This document shows, piece after piece, positions 29,101 to 44,100 of a stretch of 64,000 nt of DNA. Within the stretch, counting starts at the first letter, position 1; each line of letters opens with the position of its first letter. Made by a program: the position numbers and the translations under genes. The notes below the pieces were generated by a model that was given only the letters and a program-made list of their open reading frames with translations, was not told the origin of the DNA and did no database searches. The stretch comes from Salvator merianae. Its lineage: Eukaryota > Chordata > Lepidosauria > Squamata > Teiidae. Location of the stretch: the NCBI GenBank assembly GCA_003586115.2, contig QVOM02000119.1, positions 47,517,428 through 47,581,427 on the forward strand, written 5' to 3'.

Positions 29101-32100
29101 TTTGGATATATAATTTTGAAGGGGGAGAGTTTTTAGAACTCCACTTTTCACTTAGGCACCATCCACATAGCTTCTTTTCAGAGGCTTCTGGGCATCTGCA
29201 GGGCCTAGTGGACAAAAACATTCATGTCCATTCTGCCCCCAGCCTGGCCCAACCTATAACAAAGGCAGCCTAACTTTAAGCCTGTAAAAATTATTACAAG
29301 GTTACTTAGCATGGAGAGGGAAATCCCTGGCCACTAAACCAAGACCCCAAAACGCCCCCAGAATCACTACCAGGAATCAAAAAATGTGGCAGACACATGC
29401 TTTGTTCCCCGGCAGCAATTCCAGGCTGCAGTGAGCACCATTCCACCACAACAATAATCATCAGCGTGAATGAAACTAAACACTTTATTGGTATCCCAGT
29501 ACTCTTTTTGTACACTTACACCGCCAATATTTTCCTCTGAGCACATTTTATGAAGCACAGTATTGTTTCAACATGGACTTATGACATAAAGAAGACAATG
29601 AATTAGGACTGATATAAACTTATTTATATTACCTCAAGGAGCTGGTTTGGGGAAGAATTGCCTAATTTTGTTGGAAGCATCAGTGTAGCTTTCTGCATCA
29701 AGTAGAGAGCTTTAGACAATTTATTCTTTTTTATTTTATTCATGATATCAGATTCTGTGAAGCAATTATTAAAACAAATAAGCATTCATAGGAATATTTC
29801 TAAAAATTATTGTTAAATGTTTATATTAATGTGTAAATACCTGTTAACCGTTGGTTTATATCCTTTCCAGGGGGCTTGAATTTAATATTTTTGTCATTCG
29901 TTTGAACATCTACAAGACAGCAAGTATAAGTTTGAAAGCTAGTATTTGCTTTGAACAGCACGGTACATTAAGATCTGTATGATGCCTAGTTCTATGTTTT
30001 TGGCATTATTTTAGAGATGGTATGGAAACTCAGTTGGTTGGCTTTATGCAGCACATTCTAATGTTCCCAAACTTGCCTGGACCTCAGAACAAAATTATTT
30101 ATACATACATCCATAAAATTATCATAAAAATGATGTATTTTTCTTAAATAAGAAAATATACACTTGACACAGCTAGTCAATAATGTTTTAAATCTAGAAT
30201 TCGGGTGGAATGAATGTAGTAATGAATTCCAGTCACATATATACAAGATGGTATGTATGTGGCTAGTTTGTTCATCTCTCTGTGACTGCAGAATTACTCT
30301 TTCCTCTAGGATGCCTCTTGGAGTACATAAAACTGCATTCCTCTTCAACGCACTCTGGATGGCTCCATTGTTACTTGGTAAGAGTTACAGCAAGTTAAAA
30401 TGTTGAAATGGAGCTACCAGTACAGAATAAATAGATGTGAGATATAGATAGCATTGCCATATTGACTGAAGAGGAGAGCATCAGGTATTTGCTGCTTTTG
30501 TAAAGTTGTAAGGTGAACAAGAGCATTCAGGATACTACACAAGTGTTCTTTTTACAAGACACTCTCAAATGATCTCCAAAGAAGTCATCCACAATTATGC
30601 AAGCTTTTAGCCCAGTCTAATACCACTAGGACAATATTTGGCCACTTAGATCAAGCTGAGAAAGATAGTACGACCTTGCTGTTAATACATTTCTTTTTTT
30701 AGAAACGAACGGATGCTGAATACCTTACTTTGCACTGCACTGCACTGCACTGCACTGCACTGAAACACTGCAAAGCACTGAAGCAAAACAAAGGTTTCTG
30801 AGAGGCCTGTGCTTCACATTATGCTGAGATAGCTCCATCAAAATCAAGACTGCAAAAATAGCATGCAAAAATGAGTAGAAAGGAATACTTTCCTTGTATT
30901 CCTTTTGCCCTTCCTAACTTTTTTAAAGGCACACTTGTTTACCTCCACAGTCATATAGTGCTACTTGTTTCAATTTAATTTCATTTAAACATACCTTTCT
31001 CCAAGTTCAGAAGCTTAATAGCTACCCGGTGCTGAGCCTGAATAAGTTCAACATGTAAATCCATAATGAAATTATTTCCTACTAGGGATTTTTCATTGTT
31101 ATCAGATGTTAATAACTGATTCACATTCTGGTCTTTCATGGTTGCCTGATCAAAACAAATTAAAGAAAATTAAATTTTAAGCAATTAAAAAGGTACTTTT
31201 CAATGTGACTGTGGTTCTTCATAAACTATTCTACAAATTCTATTAAAATCAGCACTTCAACAGAAAATAATAATTACTTCTTCATAAATACAGAGCTTAC
31301 TGATGGATAACAATTTACAAACTAGAAGTAAAAAGTGTGTAGATGTTTGTGTACACTAAATATGCTAAACTAGTTTGAACATGGAATATGATAAATGCCT
31401 TCCAAAAAACAACCTCTCATGTTAAAACTATGCCAAAACTGGCCTCCTTAGCTCTACATATCCCTCATGCTTGAGTTGTACACTTTCTTCACATTGTAAT
31501 ATTAGCTTTTCAGAGATAGTTCTCCAATGCAAGGATAGTTTTTTGGTGAAAGAATTAAAAATATTATATTTAACAATACAGGTGAAGCTTTGAATTTCAT
31601 GGTGCTCATTTAAAAAATTGCCTAACAAGAGATTTAAAAATGCATATGAATACAAATATTTATTTATGAAATTTATGTGAGATCTTTTCTTACATTTTGT
31701 TTATATTTTGCTTTATATTCATTTATAAAATATGCTCTCACTAACCTTATATTTCTATAAATCATAATGGGTGTTTTCCCAGCCACTGAGAATGGAGGGA
31801 AATTCAATAATCTATCTCTAGATCCTGTCTTCTGGACAGCTGCAGATAACACAAATCATTGCCAGATCAGGATGTATTTGTAGTTACCTAACCCAGAGAA
31901 TACCAGCAGGACAGTCTAGATTTATATAACTGTATCCCAGAAGACTCCACACAATGTGCAAAGGAAACTAACAAGGACACCAATAAAACAAAAGACTAAA
32001 AATAATCACCATTGGTAATGGTCCCTATTAAACAGTGCCAAAACCACAAGTGAAAAAATATGTCTTTAAAGATTTTTTTTTAAAGGAATCAATTAAGGAG

Positions 32101-35100
32101 CTGCCCATATCTCAGTTGGCAAAAAGTTCCAGAGAGTGGGGGCAAGAGCTGAAAATCTCTCTAAGACCAAGGACTTTGAGATCTAAGGAGTGAATCAGAG
32201 AAGCACAGGACTGTTACTAATTAGGTTGGAAAGATGGGTTCAGGTGTGTCTAGGAACTGAACCCTGCAGGGCTTTATAGGTCAAACCCAACACTTTGTCT
32301 TAGACCTGGAAGCAAACATGTAGCCAATACACTGACCAAAGTGAGGGGAGGTGCACTGTCATACGCCGTAGAAGACCGACCAGGATTGTTCTACTGCATT
32401 CTTCTCTGCGTGCTCTATCAACAACAGCAGCTGAACAGGAAAATGTAGGTACTTTTAAAAGCACAGGGAATGAGGGAGGACTACAGGGGCATGCCTTTCT
32501 TGCAGGGTGTGGTCAACCAGTTAGGATTGGGGTTGATGGCATGCCTGGAGCACTGAGCGAAGTCTCAGCCATTCAATGCTCCAGTCATATACTGGTAAGA
32601 TCTTAGAAATCATTCACTCAGATTTCAATAGACCAAGTGAGTATGATAACACCTAAGGGTAACAGATGTGTAGATGTGTTTTAAGGCTGGTAATTCAATC
32701 ACCCGATTTCATTTTGAAATTAATAACCACATGGAGGTCAAGTAATTAATTCTAGGTGTTTATTTTCAGGGAATTTTGAACACTAAGCTTATTCAGAGAA
32801 TGAACTGCTACAATCTCTAACAACCCCCTGGAGAACATGGTGTCTTCTCTTATTCATCTGCATATAAAATTGAAAATCAGGCACAGTCACCCTTTGTATA
32901 ATGCTATACAGTGGAACTTCCCACAGGTGCTTTCACAGATGTATTTTCAATATTATGTGCCCAATGAATTCCAGACACCAGAGAAGAAGGCTATTTGTGG
33001 TACTGAAGAGGCAGAGGCATCCCCCAATGCAAAGCTCACTTGCTTTTTAAGGCCAGGGAGAGGCAAAGGTGGACTCTCTCCAAAATGAGTCAGAAGCAGC
33101 AGCCAGAGAAGACGGTGATTTGCATTCTGCAAACAACTGTGTCAATGGATCAAAGGGCAAGGACTCTGTCCTTTGTCGACACAGGAGCTTGTGGACAGGC
33201 AAGCTCTGTATTTTCTGTGGTTGCAGTTTCTTGCATAACATAGTTCTGCACTCCATGGTCTTTCACGGGAACCAGACTACAGTAGAACCTTGCATAATAC
33301 AAGGGTTCGATTTTTGAAAATTAGATATTAGTCACGTGCAAATTTATGCAAATAATTCAATTCACATATTTCAGTCACACTAAACAATAACATTAAAACT
33401 GGCTTCTGCTGCTGGTGATTCAGAATTTCTCACACTTACGGAGAACTAATAGAATTTTCTACCACTACTTTTAGCAGATTTTTTTTTTAATACTTTAACA
33501 AGATCACAGGCAGTACCAAAAGCAAAACTTGCCACTGGGCAGTCTAGCTCCCATCCTTCTTTCCCCAGAAAGTTATAAAGAAGAAAAAGATACAAGAAAG
33601 TCAGAACAGTTGAAATTAAACATAAGTGAAGAAAAATAAGACCTGAATAATGAAAATCAAAATATTATTGTATTAATTAATTTATTAATTAAACTTCTGT
33701 ACCATGGATTTCTACAGACTCTATGTTTACAAGACCAACAAAAAAAAAAAAGAAGAAAGCTTCAAAGGAAAAAAAATGCAGGTATAAACCACTCTATTAA
33801 TTATCACCACATACATAGGCAAAAAAAGGTTTTAAATGTTTAAAAACTGAAAATTGTTTGGATGAAGTATCAGAAAAGAACAATGCAGGAGATACACAGA
33901 TCAAAGGCTTAAATACTTTAGAGAAAGCAAGAAAAAAAGAGAATGGAGGGAGAATGGAGAGTCAGGGCCTTTTCAAACTTACCTTTAGTAGACCAGACCA
34001 AGCAGATGGGATCCTGCTGGGGCAGGTGACTCCTGGACTGGAACAAGGCTGTTTGCCTTGGGACAGCATGTTCCATGCCAGCTTCAGGACCAGTGCATGG
34101 GCCTTCCGAAAATTCCAGTGCTCTGGGGGATTCAGTGCAGTGAAATGCCTTGTTGTGCCAGTGCAATGGGTCCCGTAATATATCAGACCACTGAAGTGTG
34201 CTGTCCACATGCCTCTGGTCTGGTATACCACACCCAATAGTTACTTGAAAAAAGAGCTTGAAAAAAAGGTCTACTGGTAGACTATGCCAAACTGCCATTT
34301 TGGGCTTTCTGGTTCAGTCTATGCTCTGTCCTGTATGGATGGAGCATGCTAGCAGAAGGCAAGGTCACCCTTAGACTGCACCAGAGTGTGGAAGGAAAGC
34401 TCCTAGTATGCTTGGTGATCTGGTATACAGGCCAATGCAGAATTGCCCTTACTTCCTAGAGTATTAACTCAAAACACATACCTTTTTGCTACAGTTATCA
34501 AATACTGATGTTCCATCTGGTAAAAGAGTTACCAAACAAACTCGATTCATTCCATTAATTGCTTTTTCCAGACAGTCATAAGCCAAGTGTAATTGTTCTC
34601 GAGGAGGTCTCTGAAAACAATTCATAATAAAAAATTTAAACAAACAGAAAAGTAATTCATTTTGTGTTCTAGGATTAAATCTTAAAAACAATTAAACACA
34701 GAAAGGCAAAATGAGATCCATTAGGATTCATATGGCCATCTGGCTCAGTCACCAACAATTATTTATAATTTATTTAAAATATTTCTATACTACTTCCCAA
34801 CTTAAGATCATGAAACAGTTCACAGCATCAAAACAAAACCCCATCACCCCACGTTCATTAAAATATATTACAAAGTGAATAAAATACAAATAAAACTAAT
34901 AGACACTACCACTCGTATGAAATAATTTCTCACCCACCAATCACCTAAAGAGTTTGTAATTTGCTCATTACCATTCTTAGCTTTAGCAAGTTTCATCTGT
35001 ATTCACTGGCCCAGGTACTTGAAGAATATTGTTTGCTATGGAATTTAGAAATTGCACATTCCCTTTCTCCTACAGTGCATACTCCTATATACTGTGTATA

Positions 35101-38100
35101 TATATATATTTTAAAATTCCTGGGCCAGTCTACAAACTGCACTTTCCCCACTGGGACTTTTCTATTGGCATGCTGCTCTGTGGTACAGTTGTTGACAGAG
35201 CATTTTGACTTTTCTGTAATAAATTCTTATACCGTTTTGATTTGTCTCTAAGTTCCCAAAGCTATTTCAACGGCATTCTAGTGGACTCTTTGATGCCATC
35301 CAGATATCTTGCCATCATCTTCTGTTTTCCTCAGCTTTGCCAAACATAAGCACTTCTTCTGCCAAGTGTAATAACTTCCTTCCATTTTTCATCTGATTGC
35401 ATCGTCTCCCCAAAGTAGGAGAATCTCCAGCTGAAGAATACCAAGTCTCATAATGTTTGCCTCTTGTCTGATATAAGCATTTTGAGCCTCCAAAGCTAAT
35501 TTCTGGGCTAGTACTTTGTTAACAATACAAGCATTCCCAGATGTTTGTCTTCCTTGGGAATGCCTTTTGCTGTTGGTGGATATTGTGACCTAAAAGTATC
35601 TGGAAGGAATCAAGTTGGAACACCTACTTTATGCTCTCAGAAGAGTTCCCTGTGTTTATGCTGTTTCCACTATATGTTACCTTAATATATGTCAATTCTG
35701 CACTAGCAGTGGGCACTGAAAAATATACATACTAAGCAGCAGCAAATGGATCTACATAATATGCATAAAAAGGAAAGAAAACCTTTCCTTTTCCTTTGTT
35801 ATGAAAAGAAATACCTGTATTAATGAAGGCATATTATCAATACAGTATTCCAATACCAACTGAATGTCGTTCTTTTCTTTTAGCGCTACAGAACAGAGGG
35901 GAAATAGGTTAGAAAAGACTGAGAAACTATGTGCTTCAACATGCTATATTAACTGAAAACTAGAACAGCAAGATGTTCATATTGTTTCCAGCTTTGCAAA
36001 CATTTATCATGCTCTAAAAAAATAATATGAAACAACTTGCTCAAATCTAGTCAGTTGTATATCATTACCAATAATTTAATTCTAATAACAGTTTAACTAT
36101 GCACTATTTTTCATGCATGTCTTTCTGAAGCAATTACAGAAAATTTAATGATTATTGCTTCTCTTATTTGATATTTAACTAAAAATTTGGAAATGCTGTA
36201 TAATATTTTGAATACCAATAAAATTTCTATCTTATGCTCCAGTCACACTAGCTGGATAACTTAAGGACACAATTAATTTGCCAGCACCAGCATCAGTGAT
36301 TTTTTATTAATTAAAAAAGTAGGATTATACTTGCATACCTTCATGCTATTGTAATCCCAACAACTGTGTTAAATTTAAAATAAATGAAGATCTAGAGTAC
36401 ATATCTATGTAGAGAAAATATGTGTAATTCAAAACTCATATATTTAGGATACAGTTTGTTGTGCACACCTATGAATTTCAACAGGATTTACATCTGATTA
36501 GGTATAGGATTTTACTGTTAAATTTTTTAATCACACGGTATGTTAAACTCTTGTTTACACTGTCAGCGAAATGAACAGCAATGTTTTAAATAATCAGTTT
36601 CCAAGGGGAATCATTCTCATTATTTTTAAGTATGAAAATGCATATAAACAACAAATTTAGGGAAAATTAATTGACAAGTGAACAAAAAAGTATATTTTAT
36701 GAGAAGTATACTAAATGTGGCTACAGCTCATTGATATAGCAAGCTGCCTGTGGAGAGTAGTGGGTCACCAGTTCAATCCCCAGCCTTTCCCTGGAAGTAG
36801 GCAAAGGCAAACCACTTCTGTATCCCTGCCAAGAAAACTGCATTGAGGTGTCCATAAAAACATGTCTAAATGTAGCACCTTTCATCACTAAAAGTGAAGT
36901 TACTCAATGAAGCAGTCCTAGTTAAGGTTCACTATGAGGCTGTGCAGAGCTGAAACAATGTCCTGATCTTATGGAATTTTTAGCCTGAGTTCTGCATGAG
37001 TTTCCAGTAACTTCCAATCCGTTTGTTTCATCTTGACCTACTGTGTTTCGTCTTCTTTGCTTTCTTAAACTTTTATCTGCAGTCACACAGAGTGCTGTGG
37101 CCATTGCATAAAGAAGAACATTCCCACCACCAACCAACATTTTCTTAAATGGTGTACCTGATGTTGTTCCAGATTTAATCGTGAAATCTGCAATACTCTC
37201 CATCACTGAAGACAAACGTAGTGCGACTTCAGCCATTACCACAGCATTACTGTCTCCAAGATTAATGGTATGAATTACTTCATTGATGATATAAAGTATA
37301 TGAATCCACTAAAAAAAAATTAAAATTATATTTTTAAATTTTAGTTTAAAATGTACACTTGAATATATGTATGGATGTGTGTCAACTAACGATGTTCTTC
37401 AAATGGTCATCTGTGCAGTTAAGGATACAACTTGCTGTACCTGAGTGTATGCACCTGAGTATTCAGGAAGCTCTGGGTCTGTAACACTGATAACACTAGA
37501 AATAAAAGCTGTTTGGCTAGCATGGCACATTTCACCTGCTTCCTTCAAGGAAAACATATCCTTAACAATACAACTGCTAAATAGTACATTTCACATTAGG
37601 GGGCTCAAAATCTAGGTTCTTACATTCTTAGGTCACAAAATTTTTACCTGGGCCAAATCTTACTTGTTAGGACTATTTATATCACTCAGGCAATTATAGC
37701 CAGTGGCAAAGAATATTGTAGATATGCAGACATACAATACATTTTTTTATTCCACTGAATGTAAGTTTACGATAAAAGGGTTACCTTAGGAGTATGGTAT
37801 TTATGAACAGACTTTATGAAATTGTTCCCGCTCATCTGGATCCTGTAAATTCCTGATTTACACTTTTGCCACAAAAACATTGTTGCATCAGTTATCGTTT
37901 CTCTGTCTGGCAGAAAAACCTGAAGGAACAGTATGGTTCAACTGTTTAATAAAGAGATACAGCTTGAATGGTTTTCATAACTATTCAGATCACTTTATAT
38001 TTTGTTATATAAATATCTCTCAAAGACCTGATCCTTGCACTGCTGTAGAAATTACCACATTTCATAGCTGTGCTCCACACTGGTCTGCTAAAACCTGAAA

Positions 38101-41100
38101 TGGAGAAGCCCACAAGAGATGATTTGCATGGTTAATTCTCAAGTTTGAATTCCCTTCCTGGTGGCCAACAGTGTTTTGCATGGAAAACAGTAAAACCATC
38201 TGCCCTTCTAAAAACATCTTCCCTATTTATTTTATTTAAAGCTGAGATTGTGTTCACACATAGCAAAAGAAGTGCCTCAAAAGGACCCTAGAGACAGAAG
38301 TGTGTGCCCTTGCTTTCGTATTTCACTTCTACTCCACCTTCTGTAGCTTAGAATGTATGTAAGAGGCAGATTGGTATGTGGATGATTCTACCTCCAAATA
38401 GTAACAAAGCAGACTTGGAGCTACCTTAGAAGTGTTATTTTCTGCTTCATGTGAATACAGCCTTGGATATGAGTTAATGATATCCCTTCAACAGACATTT
38501 TAGACTTTTCCTATTTCTGCTTGACAGCCTAAGATTATAGATCTGCTTATATCCACAAAGATAAAATATTTCTCATAAAAAAGTATTTCTACCTCGTCTA
38601 CATTCCAGAAAGCTCAAATTATATTTAAAGACTAGATGAACCTCAGATGTACCTTTCATTGGGAAAAAATAACATGACAATATCTATGGTACCTCCTAAA
38701 CTATTACAAAGACATGCCATGTGTCATAGGACACTCAGAACCAGACCATGCTAGCTGCTTCTGTGAACCATGGCCTTTGCTCACCAGAACAGGCCCCAGA
38801 AGGTATAGCCTCCTGAGGAGGCTCTAGTCACAAGACAGCAGCAGTAAGAGCATTTCCTGGTGTGAAAACAACACTGGGGAGCATGCTTTGGGCCACTCCA
38901 GCTATGTACTATGAGTATGGCCAGAGTGGCTTATGTAGCACATGGAGCCCAGAGCCATTTTGCCAGACTCTGGAAATGGCCCTGAAAATGGACTATTAGT
39001 GTCATGTGGCCAAAATCCACCCAGCCTGCAACTTTAGAGAGTAGGGAACTTTCATTCTCTAGCTTTCAAGAAATATCATGATAGAGCTGTGGCAATGTGG
39101 ATAGCCATGATGAACTCTGGCTCACCCTCCACAGTTTTTGACCCAGATTGAATGATTGGACCCAGGAACAGCCAACAGTGTGGAAGCTAGCAAAGTCTCT
39201 TGAATATGTTTCAGGCATTAATCAGTACTACATGGGTCATACAATTCACATCTAGAAATAGTATGAAAAGGGGAACTCTTCTACTACAACTTCTTATTAT
39301 TAATTTTTCCACAGTAACTCAGAACTATTTTGTTCTCCTTTTTACGATGGCATTTCTTTCTCTAAACATTTGTTTTTAAAGTGTTATATTTCTCCTTCAC
39401 CATTCTAAGAACTATAGCAAGTATATTTACAGAGATATCTAAATTTAATTCCTCTTTAACCTAGCTCCAACTCATGGACATCCAGCTATCGGCAAGCTGC
39501 TCTCACATTTTAACAAAACTACCTCTCCTACAGCATTGCACACCTCAGCTGCTATACATGAATTAAATTATTACAAGACTGGATAAGTGCTGGAAAATAA
39601 ACTGTCTGGTAATATTAGTTGTGGCTATAATGCCTCAAAAACCTTTATTATGGAGACTGTATCCTAATTATTAAGCTAAAGTTATCCATGCAGCTTTCTA
39701 CAACTGTTGCTTTCTATTTTTTGTAATAACATCTTTCCTCTCAGTTTGATCTGAATTTATAAAAAAAACCTAATTTCACATATTCTAAAACAGAACATAT
39801 GATTTTACCTTCTCAGATGCACAAACGCAGAAATAAAGAGTCTTTGCCAACAGAAAAAGATCGTCCTCAACTTTTGCAGTTTGGGTTGTTCCTTCTACAG
39901 TTGAAATTTATTTTTAAGAAAAAAATACAGTCAGTTTCACTAAAGTAATATAAATTTAGATTCTGTTTACTTAGTTTAATGTTGATACACATTTCCATTA
40001 TTTTCCTAAATGCAGCAGACTAAAATATGATTAGCAATCCTAGACTGTAACACGTTAGCCATCCTAGAAGCTTGTACACAGACCCAAGATGAGTAGCTGT
40101 GTTCTTGTCTGCTTTGCCCTTATGGACCCTACTACATCTGCAGCAAAGGAATTTTGCAGCTGACGAAACTGCTTACCTGCATAATATTTCACCAGATTAA
40201 ATAAAAACCTTGCTTTTGTCAGTAAATAATTTAAAGGGCAGAAAGTTAAAAGAAAATAGAAGAACAATATCATCAAATGTGTAATAAAAGAGCAGCTCAG
40301 CCCAAATCTGAATCTTGTTTACCAGCTCACTGAACTTTCGATTTAGGGTTATTCAGATGTCATAGTACAGAAAGCTCTCTTCTCAGAGAGAGACAAAAGT
40401 CTACAACTATAGATCTTCACAGTACTCTGCTAAAGATCTTCACTGCCAATTATCTGCTGCTAACTTCTCCAAGGAGAGTAAAGGAAGAAATATAGCATTC
40501 TGGGGGACGTACTAAGAGAATGAACTGGGGGGAAACAGGATCCATCACATTAAAAAAAAATCTTCTTCTCCTGATGTATGCTTTGAAAAGGGAAAACTAC
40601 ACCAGTCCTGGAACAGACTTGCATGCTTTCTTTTCAATGGCTCTGATGGAAAGGGGGAGAAGCTAACTAAAAATCTGTCCCTCCATGATCTGGTCAAATG
40701 TGTGGTGAAGCAGCTGCTCCATCAATCACTGTACTACCAGGATCTTAAGACCAAGGGCATGGCTACCACCAAGCAAGTCAAGCTTTTTGTTGGCCACTCT
40801 TCTGAAGCACTTGGCTCACTGTTTAGTTGTTACTGCACTCTCTGTTATTATTGTGGTCTCTGAATATTTTGGTTCCAGTCTGCATGATATGAGAAGGTCA
40901 GGAGCCCACACTACCCTAGCTACATCCCATTTTTTAGAGAAAAAATGCCGCAGTACAGTTTCAAAGGCCTTACAGCAACACTACCACACGGCCACTATGC
41001 TAATTACACCAATAAAGCAACACTATCACAAGGCCATTATAATTAATTACAACAATAAAGCCATCTCGGAGCATTCACATAGCACTGGCATTAAGTGCTT

Positions 41101-44100
41101 CAAAGCAAAAGCACTAGCTCCCATGGGGCAGTGTGTGTGAAGTCCACACACCTCATACCTCACCCCATTCTCTCTTTAAAGCTGAGAACTCAATTTTGAA
41201 GAGAGGGTCTCCATTTCACCAGAAGTGGCTCTGGAAGTGAGCCTTTTTCAGTGTGACACCTATACAGAACAGGTACAGTACGTCACCCATGCCACCACCA
41301 TGTATCTACACAGGAAGAGTGCCTGAGGGTGATGGGCCTCTCTATTAGGCTCTAATAGAGAACTCCAAAGGCCGCTTGCACAGACCCTTGGCCCAGTGTT
41401 CTTGTCAGAAAACTGTATGGGGTGGGCGCCCTGGATATTTGGCTGCCATGCCCTCGTCACGTGTTTGGTTGCCACATGGATGCTCCCTGAGCTGACACAT
41501 CCTTGTAGTTTTCTTGGCACAATTCAGAAGATGTTTGTCACTACCTATTTTGTGGGAGATGCAGGGGATTGGATCTGAAATGTTCTGCATGCAAAGTCAA
41601 TGTTCTATCACCAAGTTATTACCCTTCAGTTACACTAGTATAAATCCTTATTATTCAGTGGTGTTAATCATAGTGTAGAGAGTTCTAAAAAGTAATTCTA
41701 CTTAGAAAAATGCATATTTTTTTTTACCTTCTCTTTAAATTGTTCTAAAGCATCCTGACAGAAACATTAATTGAGCAGCTAATAGGTTTCATTAATTGTC
41801 ACACACCTTGAAATGCAATTGATTTTCTTCCTGGACTACGCATCACAGTTGCTTCTTTAATATTATTTTCTTGAAGACACAATCCATGCCTTGGTTTTCT
41901 TGTTGAAACCAGAGGCTGCATTACTAGGAGGAGTTTCAGTTCTGCAGAAGCTTTTGTCCATTCTGGGCCTTTGTGACTCTAACAAACGTTAACAAAAAAA
42001 TAAAAAAAATTCTATCATCTCTTCTACAAGCTATGATTTATGAAAATAATAAAATTACTATTGTTAAGAAACTGAGTTACCTGAAGAAAAGAGAAAAACA
42101 TTACAGTTGTATGATCAAATGTATCCCACTCTTCATAGCTGAAAGCCAGTTTAATAAACCTCAAGGCAGCATCTGCAGAAATACCATTCTTCCCTATAAT
42201 GGTAAAATTAAAAAACAAAACAAAATAAAAATCTTTGCCAAGCAGTGGGGCAGGGGAACTTTTCAACGAGTGGTACTAAGAGAAAGCATTCTACTCCTAC
42301 AACCCAATACTAATTGTACATGCTATTGAAGTCCAAATGCTTATTTCTCTCTAAACTACAAGTAGCAGCATCCACCAAGGTCCCTGAACTCTGAGAGAAA
42401 GTCACAGGAGTTTCAGGCACGTATCCCTTTAACATATATTTCAACATTCCTGCTAGGTATAAGGCAGTTTGAACAACTGTTCTCCTAAGAGCTTGGGTGC
42501 ATGTGTATAAGTAGTCCTTATCCTTTTTGAGATCTTTAAGTCAGAGAAGGTAGGCAGCTGCAAAGAGCAAAGTGGCTGCTAAGGTTCTGGACCAGGTTTT
42601 CAAAGATGGTTTAGTGCCAGTATCTTTCTCTTGCTCAGATCTCCGAGAACACCATTGCCGCCTTTTGGGAGGATTAATTCAGAGAGAAGCAAGGATGCAT
42701 CCATAGCCAGGACCTCCTTCTCCACAATAATATTGTTGTACTAATTTTGTAGATCTTTTAGTTTGGAGACGAGAAGCCCATTTGCTCTGAAGAGTGGCCT
42801 GTGGGTTGTACAGCTAAGTGATGGATCCCTAGAGAAGTTATGGCCTTGTTATTGAGATAAAACTCTGCTAGTTTGAGATGTGATGTCCTTCTGAGGCCTT
42901 CCCCTCTTTGTCTTTATTAGATGAAGACTTTATATCCCTGAATTAAGAGAACTGGAGAGAGGGAAAGTGGGAAATTGAACCCTAGAAGGATGAGTACTGA
43001 AAAACTCAAGGACTATTTGGTATCTAGGTATCTGAGGGGGGCGACTGGTAAACTAGAAGTGCCCAGGGATACAGAGAATCTCCTAGGACTGGAGATGACA
43101 ATGAACTGGGTACTAGATGAGGTCTATACAGTGTGTGTTGGTGTATGTTGTATAGCCTGCTCTTGGGCCAGATCATTGGAATGGCAGCCAACAGCCCAGG
43201 CTAAGGGCCATTCACATTGCAACTTCAGAGGATGGGAATAAAATTCTCAGCCTCCAGTGTCACCATCCAGGGTTGTTTTAGCCAGGTGCCTACTTCCACA
43301 GCCATTTTTGAGAGGCCAGTGAAACTGCATTGAGCTCCACAAGCCAGGTAGATTGTATCAGTCACTTCCTGCCATCTGCACACAGGCAGCAGGTCTGGTT
43401 CACCACTGGGGAACACATTGGGGACTACTTCAAAGCTGTAGGCCACTCCAAGGCCTAGTCCCATGCAGATAGGCCAGACTTGTCTGTTGTGCTGCCCAGT
43501 CTGGACACAGCCTAAACCCAGCTGACAAGATTTGTAAAAGGCACTGGCAACAAGGAAAGAAGCTTGAAAATATTAAGAGAATAAAAAATACCATAATTTT
43601 CAAAACTGCTCCTCTGAAACAAAAGATGTGACCCATGAAGCATTTTGCATGACAATGATGAAGTTGATTGAGGAATCCTTGCCCAGCAATTACCAAATTT
43701 GTACTCCACCTTTCCCCCCAAAACTGGAGGCAGTGAATATTATTCTTCTCCCCTCCATTTTATCTTCATAACACCCATACAAGTAACATTCAAAGATGTA
43801 GCCATATTAGTCTGAATCAGCAAGCAAGATTAACCTACTTCATCCCATTACCTTAATACAACTTTCTTCTATTGCACTGGATGAAGTAAGCTTAGTCTAC
43901 AAAAGCTCATGCTATCAACTTCTTTCTCTCTGTCTCTAAGGTGTTACTAGACCCCTTTGCTTACTGATCCAGACTGATCTTGCATACAAGCAAAGTTAGT
44001 CTAAAAGGCAGTAACTGGTTCCGGAGCACCTAGTTAGTTTTCACTGCCAAATGGGAATTTGGACCCTGTTCCCAGGCCCTAGTCCAACAAGCTAACTGCT

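Larger units (their letters stand above)
31146..34481 (-). other. Intron w15-w16, 3.3 kb
   Basis: Holds a LINE fragment (31990-32400) and an inverted-repeat element (33965-34448). Around 33281 'acagtagaaccttgcataat' resembles a Tigger-type transposon end. Otherwise AT-rich. Confidence 0.6.
39895..41806 (-). other. Intron w10-w11
   Basis: Holds a two-unit tandem repeat (40975-41059) and a SINE head (41555-41628). The region 41150-41550 is GC-richer, with open frames on both strands but no recognisable domain. Confidence 0.55.

Noticed and set aside
33281..33350. Tigger-like terminal word acagtagaaccttgcataat
   Set aside because: Only about 20 bases agree and no partner end was found within a few kilobases.
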